NCBI GenBank assembly: GCA_022828595.1
Contig: JAKGHH010000003.1
Location: 51,883,759 to 51,947,758 of the forward strand
DNA length: 64,000 bases
Source: Nelumbo lutea
Lineage: Eukaryota > Streptophyta > Magnoliopsida > Proteales > Nelumbonaceae
Direction: 5' to 3'
Shown: piece after piece, positions 43,980 through 54,805 of the stretch
Layout: every line of letters starts with the position of its first letter
Position numbering within the stretch: the first letter of the stretch is position 1
Notes under the pieces: model-generated
Database searches by the model: none
The model's input: only the letters and a program-made list of their open reading frames with translations
Told to the model about the DNA's origin: nothing
Made by a program: the position numbers and the translations under genes

Positions 43980-44771
43980 TCAGCTCGGCTCCGCTTCAAG
44001 GACGGGAGCGACCTCCTCTGCCCCACCGAGAATGCTAGGCCGAGGTAAGTCCTCTATGTGCACGGTTCTCATGGCGTTGTGACTCGTGCTGGCTAACCGG
44101 GACAGGGCGTCGATTTGAGTGTTCTCCGACCTCGGGATTTGCCTGATGAAGTGTGACTGGAAGTTAAGCAGAGCCTCCTTTACTTTTGCCAAGTATGCGA
44201 TCATGGAGAGCTCGCGTGCTTTGTATTCACCCGTAACTTGGTTGATCACGAGCTGGGAATCACTGCAGATAACTATGTGCTTTGCTCTTACCTTTTGCGC
44301 TAGGTTCAGCTTGGCTATTAGTGTCTCGTACTCTACCTCGTTGTTGGATGCCGCGAACTCAAAGCGTAGTGCGTATTCCAATTTCGTGCCACCCGGGCCG
44401 CATAGGACTATTCCAGCCCCGCTGCCCTATTGGTTCGAGGAGCCATCTACATGAAGGATCCAGTGCTCCTCATCCCAGTTTGCGCTTGGCCTAACCAGAA
44501 GAGATGCCACACTGGCTGCTACTTCACGGGATTCAGACTCTATTGGCTTGGGAGCTCCGAGTTCACCCGAATTGGGGATCTCGGGCTCAACCGGCCTAGG
44601 AGCTTCGAGGTTGAATGTGCACTCGACGATAAAATCTGCTAAGGCTTGGGCCTTAACGGCAGTTCTTGGCTTGTATTGGAGGTCGTACTCGTTGAGCTCG
44701 ATGGCCCACATCGTCAGCCGACCGAAAACCTCGGGCTTGAGTAAGACTTGTCTCAGAGGTTTGTCAGTCAA
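43980..44771 (-). pseudogene. gypsy-2 RNase H and archaeal-type second RNase H
   Basis: 44771-44427 ends the gypsy RNase H (KAQALADFIVECTF) and starts the second one (WILHVDGSSNQ). 44381-43980 continues: ASNNEVEYETLIAKL (catalytic Glu), VICSDSQLVINQVTGEY (catalytic Asp), SENTQIDALSRLAS. A second, archaeal-type RNase H is a known Tat-lineage trait. One stop separates the two frames. Confidence 0.85.
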
Positions 44772-44999
44772 GACGATGACGGTGTGAACCTGGAAGTATG
44801 GGCAGAGTTTCCGAGCTGCAATTACTAGTGCGTATGCTAGCTTTTCTATCTGCGGGTATCTCGTCTCTGCTCCCTACAGAATTTTACTAACATAATAGAT
44901 GGGCTGTTGGACCCGATCTACTTCTTTTATTAGTACCAAACTGACCACCTCATCGCTCGCCGAGAGGTACAATTCTAAGACCTCACCCTCCTCGGGCCT

Positions 45000-45840
45000 G
45001 GCTAAGGCTGGCACAGTGGCGAGGTAGCTCTTTAGCTCGTCGAACGCGAGCTGGCAGTCTCGGGTCTATTCGAACCCTTTGCCTTTGATCGCCTTAAAGA
45101 AAGGGAGGCAGCGGTCTGCCGATTTGGACATGAAGCAGCTGGAAGCAGCTATGCGGCCGTTTAGCCTCTGAACCTCTTTTACTTTTTAGGGTGGTCTCAT
45201 ATCTAGGATGGCCTTTATCTTGTCCGGGTTGGCCTCAATACCGCGCAGGTTGACAATGTACCCTAGGAACTTACCCGAGGCGACACCGAAGACACATTTG
45301 TTGGGGTTCAGTTTCATGCTAAATTGATGCAGAATTTGGAAGACAGAATCTAAGTCTTGTATTAATTCCTGTGAGAACTGCGTCTTGATGACCATGTCGT
45401 CTACATAACATTCTATTTTCATGCCAATTAAGGGCCGAAAAAGCTTATTTACAAGTCTTTGGAAGGTCGCCCCAGCATTCTTCAGTCCGAAGGGCATGAC
45501 CTTGTAGTAGTACAAGCCGAACTCGGTTATGAAGCTGGTTTTTTCCACATCGGACCGGTCCATCCTGATTTGGTTGTAGCCTGAGTAGGTGTCCAAGAAG
45601 CTTAGCAACTCATGTCCCGAGGTCGTGTCCACTAGGCGGTCAATTCGGGGGAGGGGGAAGTAGTCTTTTGGGCAAGCTCGGTTCAGGTTGGTGTAGTCAA
45701 CGCACATTCGCCACTTGTCGTTTGCCTTTTTCACCAGTACTGGGTTGGCTACCCAACTCGGGTAATGAACTTCCCTTATGAAGTCCACTGTGAGGAGCTT
45801 TTCGACCTCCTCATCGACCGCCCTCTAGCGCTCCGGGGCT
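45000..45840 (-). pseudogene. gypsy-2 reverse transcriptase
   Basis: Open from 45788 to 45186 (200 codons): WVANPVLVKKANDKWRMCVD, CPKDYFPLPRID, FLDTYSGYNQI, MPFGLKNAGATFQRLVN, YVDDMVIKTQ. A stop (TAG at 45186-45188) truncates it before the connection domain, which continues on the same strand to about 45000. Confidence 0.92.
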
Positions 45841-46016
45841 AAGTTGCGTTTCTTCTGTATAATTGGTCTGACTACAGGGTCAGTGTTAAGTTTGTGAGTT
45901 ATAAGGCCATGGTCAATATTGGGCATATCGACCGTGGACCATGCAAAAATATCTAAATTTTGAAGTAAGAAACTCACCAGTTCGGTTCGTAGCGGCTTTT
46001 TGATGGAAGCACCGAC

Positions 46017-46439
46017 CTACTCCGTAGGCCGCTCCAGTTCGAGGTCGTCAACTGCCTTGGTTTTTCCCTTCAAGGCGGCAACATAACACTTGCAGGACTC
46101 AAACTGGTCGCCCCGAACTACCCCCACACCGAAGTCTGTGGGGAACTTCATTGCCAGATAGTAGGTGTAGACCACTGCCCGCAGAATATGCGTAATTGGC
46201 CACCCTATTATGGCATCGTATGGGGAGGGGGTCGCAACCACTAGGAAATCATGGTTGAGTCTGACCGCGCAAGGCCATGTGTCAACTTCCACAGGTACTG
46301 TTATCTTCCCGAGGGGCCTGACTTCCTCTCCACTGAAGCCCACCAAAGGAGTGTTTGCGGGCTTCAGCTCGCTTCTCTGCAATTGTAGCTGGGCAAATGC
46401 CGACTTGAAGAGAATGTCCGCCGAACTACCTGAATCCAC
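46017..46439 (-). pseudogene. gypsy-2 aspartic protease
   Basis: MDSGSSADILF active site, LVGFSGEEVRPLGKITVPVE, PSPYDAIIGWP. Homologous to the gypsy-1 domain at 17804-18175. Ends at a stop before RT. Confidence 0.87.
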
Positions 46440-46687
46440 AAGTATGCATCAGACTTCAAAGTCGTTGATCCTTAGTTTTATGATGAGTGCGTCGTCGTGG
46501 GGGTAGTGGACACCTCGCACGTCATCTTTTGTGAAAAAGATCGGTTCTTCTATCTTTGGCCTCTTTGGAGGGTTCTGTTCTTCTTGGGCTGCCTCGCGAA
46601 CTAACGTCCGTGCTGCTGTCGAAGTGCACCCTGCTACCACCAAACCTCCCACTATCAAATGGATGGTTCCCCGAACTAGCCTCTCTT

Positions 46688-48511
46688 CTAGAGGCTGTCG
46701 CTGCAAAGCTTCGGCTGGTCTGCTGCTGGATTCGGGGCATCCTTTCCGTGCTCCCCTTGCCGACCTGCCTTATTATTATTATCATTATGCTGTACAAAAT
46801 TTCTCAAGTATCTGCGACGGATGAGTCCCTCTATCTTGTCCCGGAGATTATTACATTGTTCAGTACTATGACCGTGATCTCTATGAAAACTACAGTACAT
46901 AATTTTATTTCTCTCATTTGGATTACTCTTTAAGCAAGGTGGCCACTTTACGTATGGGGCATCCTTGATCGTCATCAAGATCTTGGTCTGCCTTGTGTTT
47001 AACGGCGTGTAATCTGTCCGTACTGCTAAGGGAGCTCGGGGCGGTTGGCTTGGCTTCGCCTCCCGGGCCTGGTTTCTTCTGTCGCCTAGGTTGGAGGGCT
47101 CACCTTCTCATTTTCTTTTCTCGACCCCGCCTTTGGTTCTTTGGTTGATTTCTTCCTCCGTTCTCATGAACTTGTCCGCGAGCTTGGGGAAATCGGCCAC
47201 GGTCGCGAGCTAACTGGCCACCATGTGCCATTTGAACTCCTTGTGCGTTACTCCTCTTTTGATCACTACAAGCTATATTGCGGGGTCTAATCACGGTATC
47301 TGCAAGCATGCTTCATTGAACCGCTTGATGTAGCCCCGGATGGATTCTCCTTCCCTCTGGACTACTCCGAAGATGCTTTCCTCGGTCATGGGGCACCGCT
47401 TGCTGGTAATGAAGTGTGTGGTGAAGACCTGCACGAACTGGGTCCAGCTTCTTATTGACCCGAGGGCTAGGTTCCTATACCAGGTGTGGGCCACCCCCCT
47501 GAAGGTGGTGGTGAAGGCCATACACATGCATGATTCACTAGCCCTAGCGAGGTGCATTTGGGACTAGAAAGCATCGACGTGGTCGTTGGGGTCAAAGGAC
47601 CCATCATACTTGTCCAAAGGTGGGAGCTTGAAGTCTCTGGGCATGGGGACTGCCAGGAGTTCTGATGCGAGGGGGGAAGGAACTGAGAGAATTGAGGCAG
47701 CTTTTACCTCGTCCGAGCTCGTCTCTTCCTTACCTCTAAGCTCGGGTAGGACACGGGTGGCAATTCGGCGACTTCGTCGGCGCCTTCGTTGTTGAGCGGG
47801 CCTGGTATTGGCGCTGCTGGCCTCTGTGTTGTCGAGCTCGATTGGCCCAGAATGTTGGTAGTCTGCTACTAGGGCACTGAACCGGTTCTCCATGAGCGGG
47901 AACTCAGGCTTGGAGCGCCGAGGTGCTGACTTTGCGGGCGAGGTTCCCGACCCGCCTGCAAGCTGTGAGGCGGGGATGATTTTCCTTTCCTTTCGGCCTG
48001 GGGATGAGGCATGACTATTAGGGGGGTTCTGGAGCTAGGAGGCTTCTCCTTGGTGAGAGTGTCCACCCTGAGGGGAGGCCTTAACCAGCTTCGGAACAGG
48101 GTGCCGAGGTGGAAGTAGTGACTGGTTCAAGGGTAGCTGAGGGAACTGCTACTGATAATGGTGTTGAGAGAGGTGGTGTAGTACTTGGTGTTGCTGGAGT
48201 TGATGTTGCTAGAATTGCTGCATTTGGGTTTGCATTGCCTGCATGCATTGCATTAGGTCGTCCAACTAGTTCTAGTGGGTCGCCAATGGGACAGCAGTTG
48301 GTTCAGCAAAAGTTGTTTCGATAGGGAGTGGAAGAGGGATGTTCAGGGCAGGAAGGTTTAGGGGCGCCACTGCTTGTGGCGCACTCAAGCTGGGGATCCC
48401 ATCCACCGGGAGGGGGATGGTGAACTGTCCGATGCACACCACCGGGACTTGGAGTTGTTCCCCGGTGGTGCTCGTTTCTGTGCCACGTCCAGCATTGCTG
48501 GAAGAAGCCAT
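46688..48511 (-). pseudogene. gypsy-2 gag (broken)
   Basis: Starts MASSSNAG at 48511. Core pieces 47893-47564 and 47557-47291 contain KYDGSFDPNDHVDAF, FRGVAHTWYRNLALG and VQREGESIRGYIKRFN. Knuckle-like CSFHRDHGHSTEQC is in 46978-46688. Several frame breaks. Confidence 0.87.
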
Positions 48512-48578
48512 GGGTGTTGGTGTTTTTTGGAAGAAGATGAGGTTATGAGAGTTTTAGAGGGAGGCTTTTAGAAGCGAT

Positions 48579-48595
48579 CCCACAGATGGTGCCAA
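48579..48595 (-). promoter_or_regulatory. gypsy-2 primer-binding site
   Basis: Minus strand TGGCACCATCTGTGGGA next to the LTR end, same position and type as in gypsy-1. Confidence 0.75.
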
Positions 48596-48596
48596 T

Positions 48597-49415
48597 TGAT
48601 GGTACGCAATCTGGCCGGTCCTAGCTATCAACGACCTTGCCTCTGGTTGGAGCAACGGGGAGCCTGAAAAGGAGAAGATGAGGGAACTCCGGGGGGAACC
48701 CAGTGAGATTGCTCCCAAGCTCAAGTTAGTATTCTCTCAAAGGCAAGATAAAAACCAGATGGCGCAAAGTTCGCATACATTGTTGTTGGGGGTAGGGGGG
48801 CCTTTTATAACCACTTCGCACACTCACTCCGAGGCTTCTGTCAGGTCGGGTATGATTACTTCTGTGCTTCTGCCAATTCGGGTGTCATCCCTTCTGCTGG
48901 GACAGAACCGCTATTGCTCCTTGTCGGAGCCGTCTCTGTAACTGGAGATGGCGGTGGCAGGTGGCGGTGGCAGGTGGTCGTTTGAAGTGCGGCTGTCAAG
49001 CGTCAGATCCCAAGTCAGTCAGGTGCGCCGCCCCTGGATACGAACTTCCTCGGTGTTAGGCATGGTACGGTTGTTCAGTTCGGCATCCTGGGGGGCAAAG
49101 TGTTGGAGTGGTGAGCGAGGTGAAGTCTTGAGTTCGGATAGAGGTGTGTCCTAAACTGCCATGGGGCAGGCCAGTTTGGGTTACTGCCCTTTGTGTTTGG
49201 CTCAGGGCCTAAGGGAGAGTTCGGGCTCTTAGTAGGGAGTTCGGGCTCTTAGTAGGGAGTTCGGGCTCCTAGTAGGGAGCTCGGACTACTGGTAGGAAGT
49301 TTGGACCGCTGGTTCCTCCCTATGGTGCTCGCGCCTTGGGCGCACTATTGTGCCAAGTTGTTACCTTTGCCATGTGTTGCGTAATTACGAGGTCGTGCCA
49401 AATCTTCCTTCATCA
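48597..49415 (-). repeat. gypsy-2 5' LTR
   Basis: TGATG...CATCA ends. Minus-strand promoter box TATAAAAG at 48802-48809. Contains a small GCGGTGGCAGGTG duplication (about 48949-48975) absent from the other LTR, and the 20-bp minisatellite at 49213-49312. Confidence 0.93.
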
Positions 49416-49420
49416 GTTCA
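49416..49420. repeat. gypsy-2 target duplication, right copy
   Basis: GTTCA, identical to 38985-38989. Confidence 0.9.
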
Positions 49421-49690
49421 TATCTCTGAAGTTAAGGTATCCACTGAAGCAGAAACGTAAAGAGCCCCTGTGGATAGAATTCAGGTATGAGAGACTTCTT
49501 ATTCTTTGTTACATCTGCGGAAAATTAAGACATGATGAAAGGAGCTGCTCGTATCAAGCTACATCCAGGAACACCAAGACGAATACGGAAGACGATATGG
49601 ATTTTGATCAAGAAGGTCCAAGAGATAGGAAGTTTGACTCCAAAACTTGGGGACCTTGGTTGCGGATAGAATATCATCTTAAAAAAGAAT
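49421..49690 (+). pseudogene. LINE-H ORF1, zinc knuckle part
   Basis: Plus strand: KEPLWIEFRYERL, then CYICGKLRHDERSC, a CX2CX4HX4C knuckle typical of plant LINE ORF1. This resumes the ORF1 interrupted at 38989. Confidence 0.85.
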
Positions 49691-49929
49691 GTTAGTTTCT
49701 CCTTCAAGAGGTGGAAGGTGATGATCCATACACCGAAGATGGGAGAGCCAGGGTTCATACCGATGCTTGCAGCAATTACCCAACAATGGCCGGATGCATT
49801 CATTCGTTGGCCCAGGGGACAATATCTAAGCATGTACAGACAGTTGGCAGTCAAAGGTGCGTAGGAAATCACCAAATCAGTCTGGGTACCAAGAAGCCAT
49901 AAAGGCATATCAATAGTACTAACGTGATG

Positions 49930-52690
49930 GTCGACCCTTCAGTTGAAGTCAAGGATACAATGGCTCAAAAACACCAAATTCTTCCATCGATCCACTACTG
50001 TAAGGCATTGCAGGAATATAATATATTACATTCGAAACCTTGAAGGTCAGATTGTTAATACTCCTACTGAAATAGAAAATGTTATTTGGAATTGCTTTGA
50101 AATTTTGTTTGATACCTCCCATCCAAATCTGGATAAAGGTATAACTGATCTGATAGCTCCTGTGTTTTCTGAGGAAATGAATGAGGGCCTTTGTGCTACT
50201 TTATTAGGGGCTCAAAGCGCTGGGACCAGACGGCTTCTTTGTGATTTTCTTCCAAAATTACTGGCAAACAATCAGTCTCCAATGCAGTTGTGCAGGATTC
50301 AGCAAATCTTACTGGAATTACCCTTATCCCCAAGTGCAAGAGCCCAATTGAGGTGGGATAGTACCGCCTAATTAGTCTTACCAATGTCACCTACAGGATT
50401 CTCGCTAAGTGTTTGGTCGTTAGACTTCAGCTCCTGTTGCCTCAATTAGTTGATTAGTCTCATTGTGCTTTTGTAAAAAGCAGGTTCATCTCTGATAATA
50501 TTAGAATTACCCATGAAATCCTCCACTCCTTAAAGAATCGAAAAAAGGAAAACCTTTTTATATGGCCATCAAATTAGATCTCAACAAGCCTATGACCATC
50601 TTGAATGGTCTTTTGTTTTAAAAGTTCTTGAGTGTATGAGATTGAATGAACACTAGAGGAACTTGATTCGGAGCTGTCTAAGCACACAGTCACGTACACC
50701 ACCATCATTAACAGGACTCAACGGGGCAGAGTTCAGCCTACTAGAGGGATCCATCAAGGAGACCCTCTTTCTCCTTATATTTTCATTCTGGCAACTCAGG
50801 CTATCTCGACTTCTATAAAGAATGCTATCTCGAAAGGGAGGTGAAGTCCCTCAACTCTTTTTTGTTGATGACTGCCTATTATTCTTCAAGGCGGATTTCC
50901 AGAATGCAGTTCTTCTCAAGAAAAATCCTAGAGGACTATGCAAAGGCTTTTGGTCAGCTAATGAATTACCAGAAAGAAGAAATTACCTTCAACAAGAACA
51001 TCCCTTGCAAGTTCAAAAGGATCATCTCCAAAATTCTTGGTATCAAAGAGGGTAGGGCTGTCCACGATGGGCCCTTTTTGTAAACCGAACCGGTACCACC
51101 GGTTAACCGGTCTACTAGTTTTGGTTTTTGACCGGTTCAGTTCTTTGGTTTTTTGGTTTTTTATATTTATAATATATATTATATAAATATATGTATAATA
51201 TTATATTATAAATAGTAAATGATATATAATATATTATAAATATTTTAAAAATATATAATATATTTATAAATAGATCATTATAAATATAATATAAGTATAT
51301 ATTTATATAAAATACATAGAAAATATGTGACATATATTAAAAATATTTATAAAATATACATATAAATATATATACTGATCGGTTCGGTTAACCGTCGGTT
51401 TTTTATAGGTTAACCGAAAACCAAACCGGTCCTTCGATTTTTCAAAAATTCCGAACCGACCAATTCAATTAACCGCATTTTACAGTTCGATTTTCTCGGT
51501 TCAGTTCGATTTTTCGGTTTTTTGGTTTTTCATGGACACCCCTAAAAGAGGGGTATGGTCCGCCCAAGTACCTAGGTCTATCGAGCAGTATTGGAAGGAA
51601 CAAATCTACTACATTTGCTAATATAATGGAGAGAACTGACTCCAAGCTTCAGGGCTAGAAAAGGGCATCACTGAATCATGCAGGTAGAGAAGTGGTGATC
51701 AAAGCAGCCGCGATCCCCACTCCAATTTACGTTATGAGCCATTTCAAAATTCCGAACAAGCTTTGCACCATTTTAAATGGTAAACTTTTTGGTTTTTGTT
51801 GGGGCCGAAAAAAAAATCAGGAGAAAAAGATAAGTTGGATTAGCTAGAGTCGTCTCTATTCAACCAAGAGGCAAGGAGGAGTAGGTTTTCATGATTTAAA
51901 GAGCTTTAATTGGGCTCGCCTTGGTAAAGCTAGTTGGCAACTCCTCGAAAATCCAAATTCTTATTGGGGGACTGTCCTTAAAAGAATTTATTTTCCAAGA
52001 GGTTCTTTACTTTCAGCTAGCCCAGGTTGATGCCCCTCATGGTCTTGGAGGAGTATCTATTACGAGCTTTCTTTGCTTAAGAAGGGTCTTATTTAACGCA
52101 TAGGTGATGGAAGCTCAGTCCATAACTGGGGAAGACAGTTAGATACTAGATCTACCAAACCAAAAAACCTTTCACCCCCAGGCCTACAAACTATGACATT
52201 CACATGGACATGTTTTGACACCCCCCCTCAAGGATGGATCAAAATTAATTTGGATGCCAGTTTTATAGCGAGTACGGGTAGTGGCTCGGTGGCTTATATA
52301 GTTAGAGACCACTCGAGTTGAATTATAGAAGGTTGCAGCCTATCCTTTCTATGTGGTTCAATTGAGGAGGCTAAAAGCCGAGCGCTAAGACTTGCCTATC
52401 TGGAGGCAGATCAAGGAGGATTTCAGAAGGTCATGTTTGAATCAGACTTAAGGTTGTAGTTGAAGGGAGGAACCTTGCCAAATCCTCCTCGGAGTCTCTA
52501 TCCTTCTCCCCACTTGGGGCCATCTGGCATGATATCTCCTTGCTTATGAAGACTAATTTCCTTTTCTCTCACATTAGTTGTGAATGTAATTCCTTGGCTG
52601 ACACAATCGCCAAGCGTGTATCTATCTTTAATCCTTTTTATAGTAATGCAATATATCCTCTTAAGTACCTAAAAAACGTATATTATCTCT
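49930..52690 (+). pseudogene. LINE-H ORF2: RT and RNase H, broken
   Basis: Plus strand: IQWLKNTKFFHRSTTVRH, LIPKCKSPIEV, YRLISLTNVTYRILAK, GIHQGDPLSPYIFIL, FVDD at 50861-50872, ITFNKNIPCKF. Then the inserted MITE, then KYLGLSSSIGR-like, GREVVIKAAAIPTPIYVMS, FGFCWGRKK, GGVGFHDLKSFNWA and the RNase H IKINLDASFIASTGSGSVA, FESDL. The whole endonuclease is missing between 49690 and 49930. Many frame breaks. Confidence 0.85.
51053..51544. mobile_element. 492-bp hAT-type MITE
   Basis: Ends TAGGGCTGTCCA and its near complement TGGACACCCCTA, with further inverted repeats rich in ACCGG and GGTTTTTTGG inward and an AT-only core. Flanked by the 8-bp duplication AAAGAGGG at 51045-51052 and 51545-51552. 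Ends and 8-bp duplication fit the hAT superfamily. Inserted into the RT of LINE-H. Confidence 0.9.
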
Positions 52691-52716
52691 TGGATGAGAC
52701 AAAATAATGTTTTTTT

Positions 52717-53199
52717 GGTAAATTGTTGAAACCTCCCTTGAAGTTTGATAATTGCAATCCTGAACTCTCTAACATAATAGCAAGTAGACCCCCTTTGTTA
52801 GAATCCTCTAAAATGAGGCATGAAAATGTCTAAAATACACATGCAGTTACTTTTGACCACAATGTTTATTTTCTAAATTTTCACCTCATATGAATGGGTA
52901 GTCCAAACCCTTCCAATCTCTTTTCTAAAATAGATTAATTTTCCAAATTTTTGTTCATATCAATCGCTCAAATGTAAAGTTGCAACTTTAGGTTCTCTTT
53001 TTTTTTGTTGTTTATAAAGATTGTATTGCTTTTCTTTCTATAAAAACCGGCCACAATAGTAATTGCATGGGAATTTTGGATATTTTCTTGCTTTTTATTA
53101 GAGGATTTTAATAGAGGGGGTCTACTTGCAACTATGTCAAAAAGTTTAGGGGAGGCCATTGTAATTACCAAACTTTAGGGGAGGTTTCACAATTTATCC
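52717..53199. mobile_element. 483-bp long-TIR element, Mutator-like
   Basis: The outer ~100 bases are imperfect inverted repeats (GAAACCTCCC, AAGTTTG, GCAAGTAGACCCCCT on both arms). It lies between T-runs, so the target duplication (probably a T-tract of 7-9) is ambiguous. Long terminal repeats and size suggest a non-autonomous Mutator-like element. No coding region inside. Confidence 0.7.
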
Positions 53200-53264
53200 T
53201 TTTTTTTTTTGCATATGTGTCACCTTATTTTAGTGATTTTCTATATTTTACTTGTTTGTTCTTA

Positions 53265-53499
53265 TGTTGTGTTTGATTTCAATGTGAATTTATTTGCAAT
53301 AATGCAAAATCATGGTAGTGCAAATGATTTAGGTGCAAATTACATTTGGAGATTATTTTAAAATTTAGGTGCAAATAACACCTGAAGCAGAATAAAGTAA
53401 AACCCAAAACAAAATTAAACCATAATTCATATTCTTTTAATTTGCACTCCCATACATTTGTACTAGTTCAAATAAAATTGCATTGCACCAAACATAGCC
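53265..53499. mobile_element. candidate MITE (235 bp)
   Basis: The left end TGTTGTGTTTGATTTCAATG and the complement of the right end (GCTATGTTTGGTGCAATGC) match over about 28 bases with differences. Target duplication not clear. Directly adjacent to another MITE. Confidence 0.5.
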
Positions 53500-53502
53500 T
53501 AA

Positions 53503-53612
53503 GGCTCAATTTAGAAGGAGTACAAATACAAATATGTAGAGTGCAAAACTTTGTATTTTGTATGTCTTTGCATTGTGCTTATTTGTATTTGTACTCTCTC
53601 CAAACTTGAGCC
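53503..53612. mobile_element. 110-bp Tourist-like MITE with TAA duplication
   Basis: Both ends are inverted copies of GGCTCAATTTAGAAGGAGTA-like sequence continuing into ACAAATACAAATA. Flanked by TAA at 53500-53502 and 53613-53615, the PIF/Harbinger target. Confidence 0.82.
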
Positions 53613-53615
53613 TAA

Positions 53616-54805
53616 GAGATTTTGCATTGATGCTTGGTATTATTAATTTCATGGATTTAATGCATATTTACCTTTAAATCATAAAAAAATTATTTCATTT
53701 ATTTATTTTAGAATTTATTTTAATTTAGTAATCTCCAAATCTATGATTTACTAATTTAAAACCAAACTCTGTATAGAACAAAATATACAAAAAAAAAAAG
53801 AAAAAATGGGTATAAAAACATCTATTAATCCCAAATAGGGGTGCAGTTTGGGCAGGTTTGGGTTAGGCTTTTGTAAAAATTTGAATAGGCTTGATTTGGA
53901 AGCACAAACCTGAATTAGTGTAAAATTCTAATTTAGGTCAACCAAAATTGCTAAACCAAAATTTAGTCCTAGATAACATGATTCTTTATTTCGAATACAT
54001 TGTATTAGTGTATTTAGAGGCCAAAATACTCTATTTTCCTATGTTGGCCCTAAATTCACACTTGCTTTATTCTAATGAAATTTGAATATTAACAAGTTCC
54101 AAATTAAAAAATAAATAAATAAGTGATGTATCTTTATCAAGTGGTAAATCTTTGATGCCAAAAAGACATGATATTGAAAATTATAAGTTGAGAAAGTTAA
54201 GAATAATTTTGTAACATCAAAATTTGAAGTAGTATTTTTAGCTTTCTTTTCTTTTCCCGTTTTAAGAAGAACAAACTAAAGTATCCACTAATGGGAGTAA
54301 GTTACATTACCATGAAGAGTATCATGAATATAAGATAAGCTGGTTCAAATAGAGTCAATTTATAACATGGTACAATACTTAAAGTATCTCTATGGTTTAG
54401 AAAATGGACTAAAACTTACCTTATTGTTCCCAAAATTACTTAAAAGTACCCCTAGGTTTTTTGAAAATGAACAAAATCACCTGTTACCATCAACTAGCAT
54501 GTTACCCATGTGACATGTATATTTTTGCTAAATCCCTAAACTACCCTTTTATGGTAAAAAAATACCCTTCAACCTCTTACAACAAGGCATGTTTATAGTG
54601 GGCATGCAACATCAATTCATTAGACTTGTCAAGTATAGACATCAATGCAAGTTTAAATGTAAGGCTACAATTGATGTGGATAGGAAAACATCCATTGTGT
54701 ATGCCTCTCTAAGCGAAGAAGAATAAGTGCAAAACATTGCATTGAACTTGTTCAACCAAACGCCTGACTACCCACTTAACCTATTCGCCCAACACATCCT
54801 TCCCA
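53616..54805. other. AT-rich stretch, no gene recognised
   Basis: No coding or RNA gene seen. A GGGGTGCAGTTTGGG motif near 53840 could be one end of an old inverted-repeat element, but no partner was found. Confidence 0.5.

Larger units (their letters stand above)
38990..49415 (-). mobile_element. gypsy-2: complete Tat-like Ty3/gypsy retrotransposon
   Basis: LTRs 38990-39792 (803 bp) and 48597-49415 (819 bp) with TGATG...CATCA ends and a perfect GTTCA target duplication. Minus-strand gag, protease, RT, two RNase H domains and integrase are followed by a plus-strand antisense gene. Structure and order match gypsy-1, but the second RNase H is retained. Stops and frameshifts in gag-pol mark it as non-autonomous today. 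It is inserted in LINE-H. Confidence 0.95.

Noticed and set aside
51115..51333. Minus-strand frame rich in Tyr/Ile
   Set aside because: It is the translation of the AT-only core of the hAT-type MITE.
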